A stretch of 9,720 bases of DNA from positions 1-9,720 of the forward strand of contig JAZQPA010000134.1 in assembly GCA_045628125.1 (NCBI GenBank), in the 5' to 3' direction. Within the stretch, counting starts at the first letter, position 1. Every line of letters begins with the position of its first letter. This DNA comes from Minthousia sp045628125 (GTDB taxonomy: Bacteria > Bacteroidota > Bacteroidia > Bacteroidales > Bacteroidaceae). The notes under the pieces were generated by a model. It ran no database searches. It was given only the letters and a program-made list of their open reading frames with translations, and had not been told where the DNA came from. The position numbers and the translations under genes are program-made. Below, in pieces: positions 7,688 through 9,720 of the stretch.

Positions 7688-8584
7688 ATGTCTGACAAAA
7701 ATCAAGCCGTTTATCATATCATGGCCATCTTTGTGGTGGCCGTTTGGGGAACTACTTTCATTGCATCAAAAGTACTTTTGGACCACGGCCTGATGCCTGC
7801 CGATATCTTCTTTTACCGCTTTATCCTAGCCTATTTCTGCATTCTGCTGGTGAACCATAAACAGCTGTTAGCCAACAACTGGAAAGACGAGTTATACATG
7901 GCTCTGACGGGTGTGTTCGGCGGTTCATTGTACTTTCTGGCAGAGAATACCGCCCTGCAGGTGGCACAGGCATCGGATGTAAGTATTTTGGTCAGTTCAA
8001 GTCCTATCTTCACCAGCATAGTTCTGGCCATCTTTTACCAGAACGAGCGCATCAGCAAACGCCAGACACTGGGCATGCTGATTGCTTTTATCGGCATGGT
8101 TTTCATCGTATTGAACGGACAGTTCATCCTGCACGTCTCAGTAGTGGGTTACCTGCTGGCCATCGGTGCGGCCTGCACTTGGGCGCTATACAACCTGTTC
8201 ATGAAAAAAGTGATGGATAAATATTCTTCACAATTCATCAGCCGCAAGGTGTTTTTCTATGGTGTGCTGAGCATCCTGCCTTACTATGCACTGGTATCGC
8301 CCCTGAAATTCGATTTGGCTATCCTGTCTGAGACAGCTGTTTGGGGATGCCTGCTGTTTCTGGGTCTGCTGGCCAGCATGTACTGCTATGTGCTGTGGAA
8401 TACCGCCATGGCCAACCTGGGCTCGGTAAAGACCACGGTTTACCTGTACATGGCCCCTCTCTTCACCATGATTACCGCTTATATCATCCTGCATGAGCGC
8501 ATCACCTGGATGGCCATCATGGGTACCGTCATCCTGCTGGTGGGTATGGTCATGGCCGAGAAGAAAAGCAAAAAAAAGGCCTGA
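7688..8584 (+). CDS. EamA-domain DMT superfamily transporter
   Basis: This 298-residue inner-membrane permease belongs to the drug/metabolite transporter superfamily. Two EamA repeats are visible (about 9-134 and 146-284), for a total of ten hydrophobic segments, the usual length for the family. Features include the VAVWGTTFIASK opening of helix 1, the end-of-helix-4 pattern SPIFTSIVLAI..NERIS (105-114) and its counterpart in repeat 2, APLFTMITAYIILHERIT (246-263). These paired P-x-F/HERI motifs mark the internal duplication. A lysine-rich tail (KKSKKKA) ends the protein in the cytoplasm, consistent with the positive-inside rule. Family members move amino acids, nucleotide sugars, metabolites or drugs, and the substrate cannot be told from sequence. 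It is transcribed divergently from the GH2 cluster and lies 51 bases before the kinase-like gene nahK, with which it may be cotranscribed. Confidence 0.93.
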   Translation: MSDKNQAVYHIMAIFVVAVWGTTFIASKVLLDHGLMPADIFFYRFILAYFCILLVNHKQLLANNWKDELYMALTGVFGGSLYFLAENTALQVAQASDVSILVSSSPIFTSIVLAIFYQNERISKRQTLGMLIAFIGMVFIVLNGQFILHVSVVGYLLAIGAACTWALYNLFMKKVMDKYSSQFISRKVFFYGVLSILPYYALVSPLKFDLAILSETAVWGCLLFLGLLASMYCYVLWNTAMANLGSVKTTVYLYMAPLFTMITAYIILHERITWMAIMGTVILLVGMVMAEKKSKKKA

Positions 8585-8610
8585 CATTCGTCGATTTGGG
8601 ATAAAAGTAC

Positions 8611-8618
8611 TATCTTAG
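8611..8618 (+). promoter_or_regulatory. Near-consensus -7 box for the nahK-like gene
   Basis: TATCTTAG matches TAnnTTTG at all but one base and lies 17 bases before the ATG at 8636. A degenerate TTCG at 8587-8590 sits at about the right distance for a -33 element. If it is used, the transcript has a leader of only about 10 bases and nahK can be expressed apart from the transporter. It would also exclude the GTG at 8618 as a start. Confidence 0.4.
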
Positions 8619-8635
8619 TGGCAAAATATACCCTA

Positions 8636-9712
8636 ATGAATAATCTGATAGAAATCACATCGCATTTCTGCCTGCAAGGTACGGCAGAAAGCATCAAGCC
8701 GTTGGGCAACGGACTGATTAACGATACGTATAAAATTACCACAAGCGGTGATTATCCCGACTATGTGCTGCAGCGTATCAATCACCATATTTTCCAGAAC
8801 GTGGAACTGCTTCAATCCAACATTGAGGCGGTGACTGCTCATATCCGCCGGAAACTGACCGATGCGGAAGAGACGGACATTGACCGTAAAGTCCTGCAGT
8901 TCATCCCTACTCCCGAAGGCAAGACCTACTGGTTTGACGGCGAAAGCTATTGGCGCATAGCGGTTTTCATTCCCCGCGCCAAGACCTACGAGACGGTGAA
9001 TCCGGAGTTCTCCTATTATGCGGGTAAGGCTTTCGGAAATTTCCAGGCTATGCTGGCTGACATTGATACTAAGCTGGGCGAGACCATCCCGGATTTCCAC
9101 AACATGGAGTTCCGCCTTCAGCAGTTGCGCGAGGCTGTAGCCGCCAATGCTTCCGGACGTCTGTGCCAGGTACAGGAACTGGTGGATGAGTTGGAAAAGC
9201 GTGCCGATGTAATGTGTCAGGCCGAGCGTCTTTTCCGCGAGGGCAAACTGCCTAAGCGCATCTGCCATTGTGACACCAAGGTAAACAACATGATGTTTGA
9301 CGAGGATGGCAATGTGCTGTGCGTCATCGATTTGGATACCGTTATGCCATCGTTCATCTTCTCGGATTTCGGTGATTTTCTGCGCACAGCAGCCAATACC
9401 GGTGATGAGGACGATAAGGACCTGAGCCGTGTGGGTTTCAACATGGAGATCTTCAAGGCATTCACCAAAGGCTACCTGGAATCGGCCAAATCGTTCCTGC
9501 TCCCTATCGAAATCAAATTACTGCCCTATGCGGCAGCGCTGTTCCCATACATGCAGACGGTTCGTTTCCTGGCCGATTACATCAATGGTGACACCTATTA
9601 TAAGATTCAATATCCGGAGCACAACAAGGTCCGTTCATACGCTCAGTTTGCCCTTCTGCAAAGCGTAGAGGCTCATACCCCAGCCATGGAGGAATATATA
9701 TGGAGTATCTGA
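8636..9712 (+). CDS. nahK: N-acetylhexosamine 1-kinase-like protein (APH/choline-kinase fold)
   Basis: This 358-residue cytoplasmic kinase should phosphorylate the anomeric hydroxyl of GlcNAc/GalNAc with ATP, giving HexNAc-1-phosphate for salvage. It aligns along its length with Bifidobacterium NahK as I remember that sequence. Matching blocks are EITSHF..QGT at the start, GNGLINDTY (24-32), YVLQRIN..IF (43-53), HCDTKVNN (211-218) with D213 as expected catalytic base, IDLDT (231-235) for metal binding, DEDDKDLS (257-264) and RFLADYINGDTYY..YPEHN (310-330). The length equals that of the family. The HxD motif is HCD rather than the HND of Bifidobacterium. Homologues were historically annotated as mucin desulfatase; the kinase fold contradicts a sulfatase role. 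I chose the ATG at 8636. An in-frame GTG at 8618 would add six residues with no family counterpart and overlaps a probable promoter. A general APH-family sugar kinase with another substrate remains possible. Confidence 0.82.
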   Translation: MNNLIEITSHFCLQGTAESIKPLGNGLINDTYKITTSGDYPDYVLQRINHHIFQNVELLQSNIEAVTAHIRRKLTDAEETDIDRKVLQFIPTPEGKTYWFDGESYWRIAVFIPRAKTYETVNPEFSYYAGKAFGNFQAMLADIDTKLGETIPDFHNMEFRLQQLREAVAANASGRLCQVQELVDELEKRADVMCQAERLFREGKLPKRICHCDTKVNNMMFDEDGNVLCVIDLDTVMPSFIFSDFGDFLRTAANTGDEDDKDLSRVGFNMEIFKAFTKGYLESAKSFLLPIEIKLLPYAAALFPYMQTVRFLADYINGDTYYKIQYPEHNKVRSYAQFALLQSVEAHTPAMEEYIWSI

Positions 9713-9720
9713 TTATCGTC
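9700..9720 (+). CDS. Possible start of a further gene (first 7 codons, MEYLIIV), cut by the window edge
   Basis: An ATG at 9700 lies inside the last codons of the kinase gene in another frame and stays open to the window end. The overlap with the kinase would be 13 bases, a common arrangement for coupled genes. No terminator or promoter lies in the few bases after the kinase stop, so an operon continuing rightward is plausible. Seven residues are too few to name a product. Confidence 0.3.

Noticed and set aside
8618..8635. GTG start giving a 364-residue kinase
   Set aside because: The six extra residues have no counterpart in NahK proteins as I recall them, and the GTG overlaps a probable -7 box.
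8633..9268. 211-codon minus-strand open frame opposite nahK
   Set aside because: It lies wholly inside nahK, has no recognisable motif and has no promoter-like box.
1..9720. Polysaccharide utilization locus, mobile element, CRISPR array, tRNA or rRNA
   Set aside because: No SusC/SusD pair, transposase, integrase, spaced repeats or RNA-gene folds were seen. The genes are ordinary chromosomal envelope and sugar functions.

Overview
The window looks like a chromosomal segment of a Bacteroidales bacterium (Bacteroides/Prevotella type). The evidence is intergenic boxes of the TAnnTTTG form typical of Bacteroidetes sigma-ABfr promoters, no convincing Shine-Dalgarno sequences, a phosphate-selective porin O/P family protein, a large lipoprotein GH2 glycosidase, a TPR-containing sensor histidine kinase and moderate G+C coding sequence. 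The exact genus cannot be fixed from what is visible. Coding density is high, every gene looks intact apart from those cut by the window edges, and there are no RNA genes, insertion sequences, CRISPR arrays or phage genes.

Layout. The left edge holds the first 190 codons of an outer-membrane porin on the minus strand, with its own -7 box. Upstream of it, and also on the minus strand, is a tight three-gene cluster running from 7549 down to 655. Its first gene is a 1238-residue lipoprotein GH2 glycosidase with N-terminal discoidin-like domains. The second is a 391-residue membrane acyltransferase of the Acyltransferase_3 family. The third is a 661-residue sensor histidine kinase with a predicted periplasmic TPR sensor region. 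The junctions are a 20-base gap spanned by a five-codon mini-ORF, and then a 4-base ATGA overlap, so translation of the three is probably linked.

A 138-base intergenic region carries back-to-back promoters. The rightward one drives an EamA-type DMT transporter (7688-8584). After 51 bases comes an APH-fold sugar kinase that closely resembles N-acetylhexosamine 1-kinase (NahK, 8636-9712). A further gene probably starts at 9700, overlaps the kinase by 13 bases and runs off the right edge.

How the genes may work together (inference). The GH2 enzyme would trim sugars from a glycan at the outer membrane or in the periplasm. NahK would phosphorylate released GlcNAc/GalNAc in the cytoplasm, and the DMT transporter could move a related small molecule. 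The acyltransferase could O-acylate a surface glycan, and the kinase would signal cell-envelope or glycan status. No SusC/SusD pair and no response regulator is visible, so this is not a canonical polysaccharide utilization locus within the window. The most unusual point is the translational coupling of a glycan acyltransferase to a partnerless TPR sensor kinase behind a glycosidase. I see no clear-cut undescribed system here.
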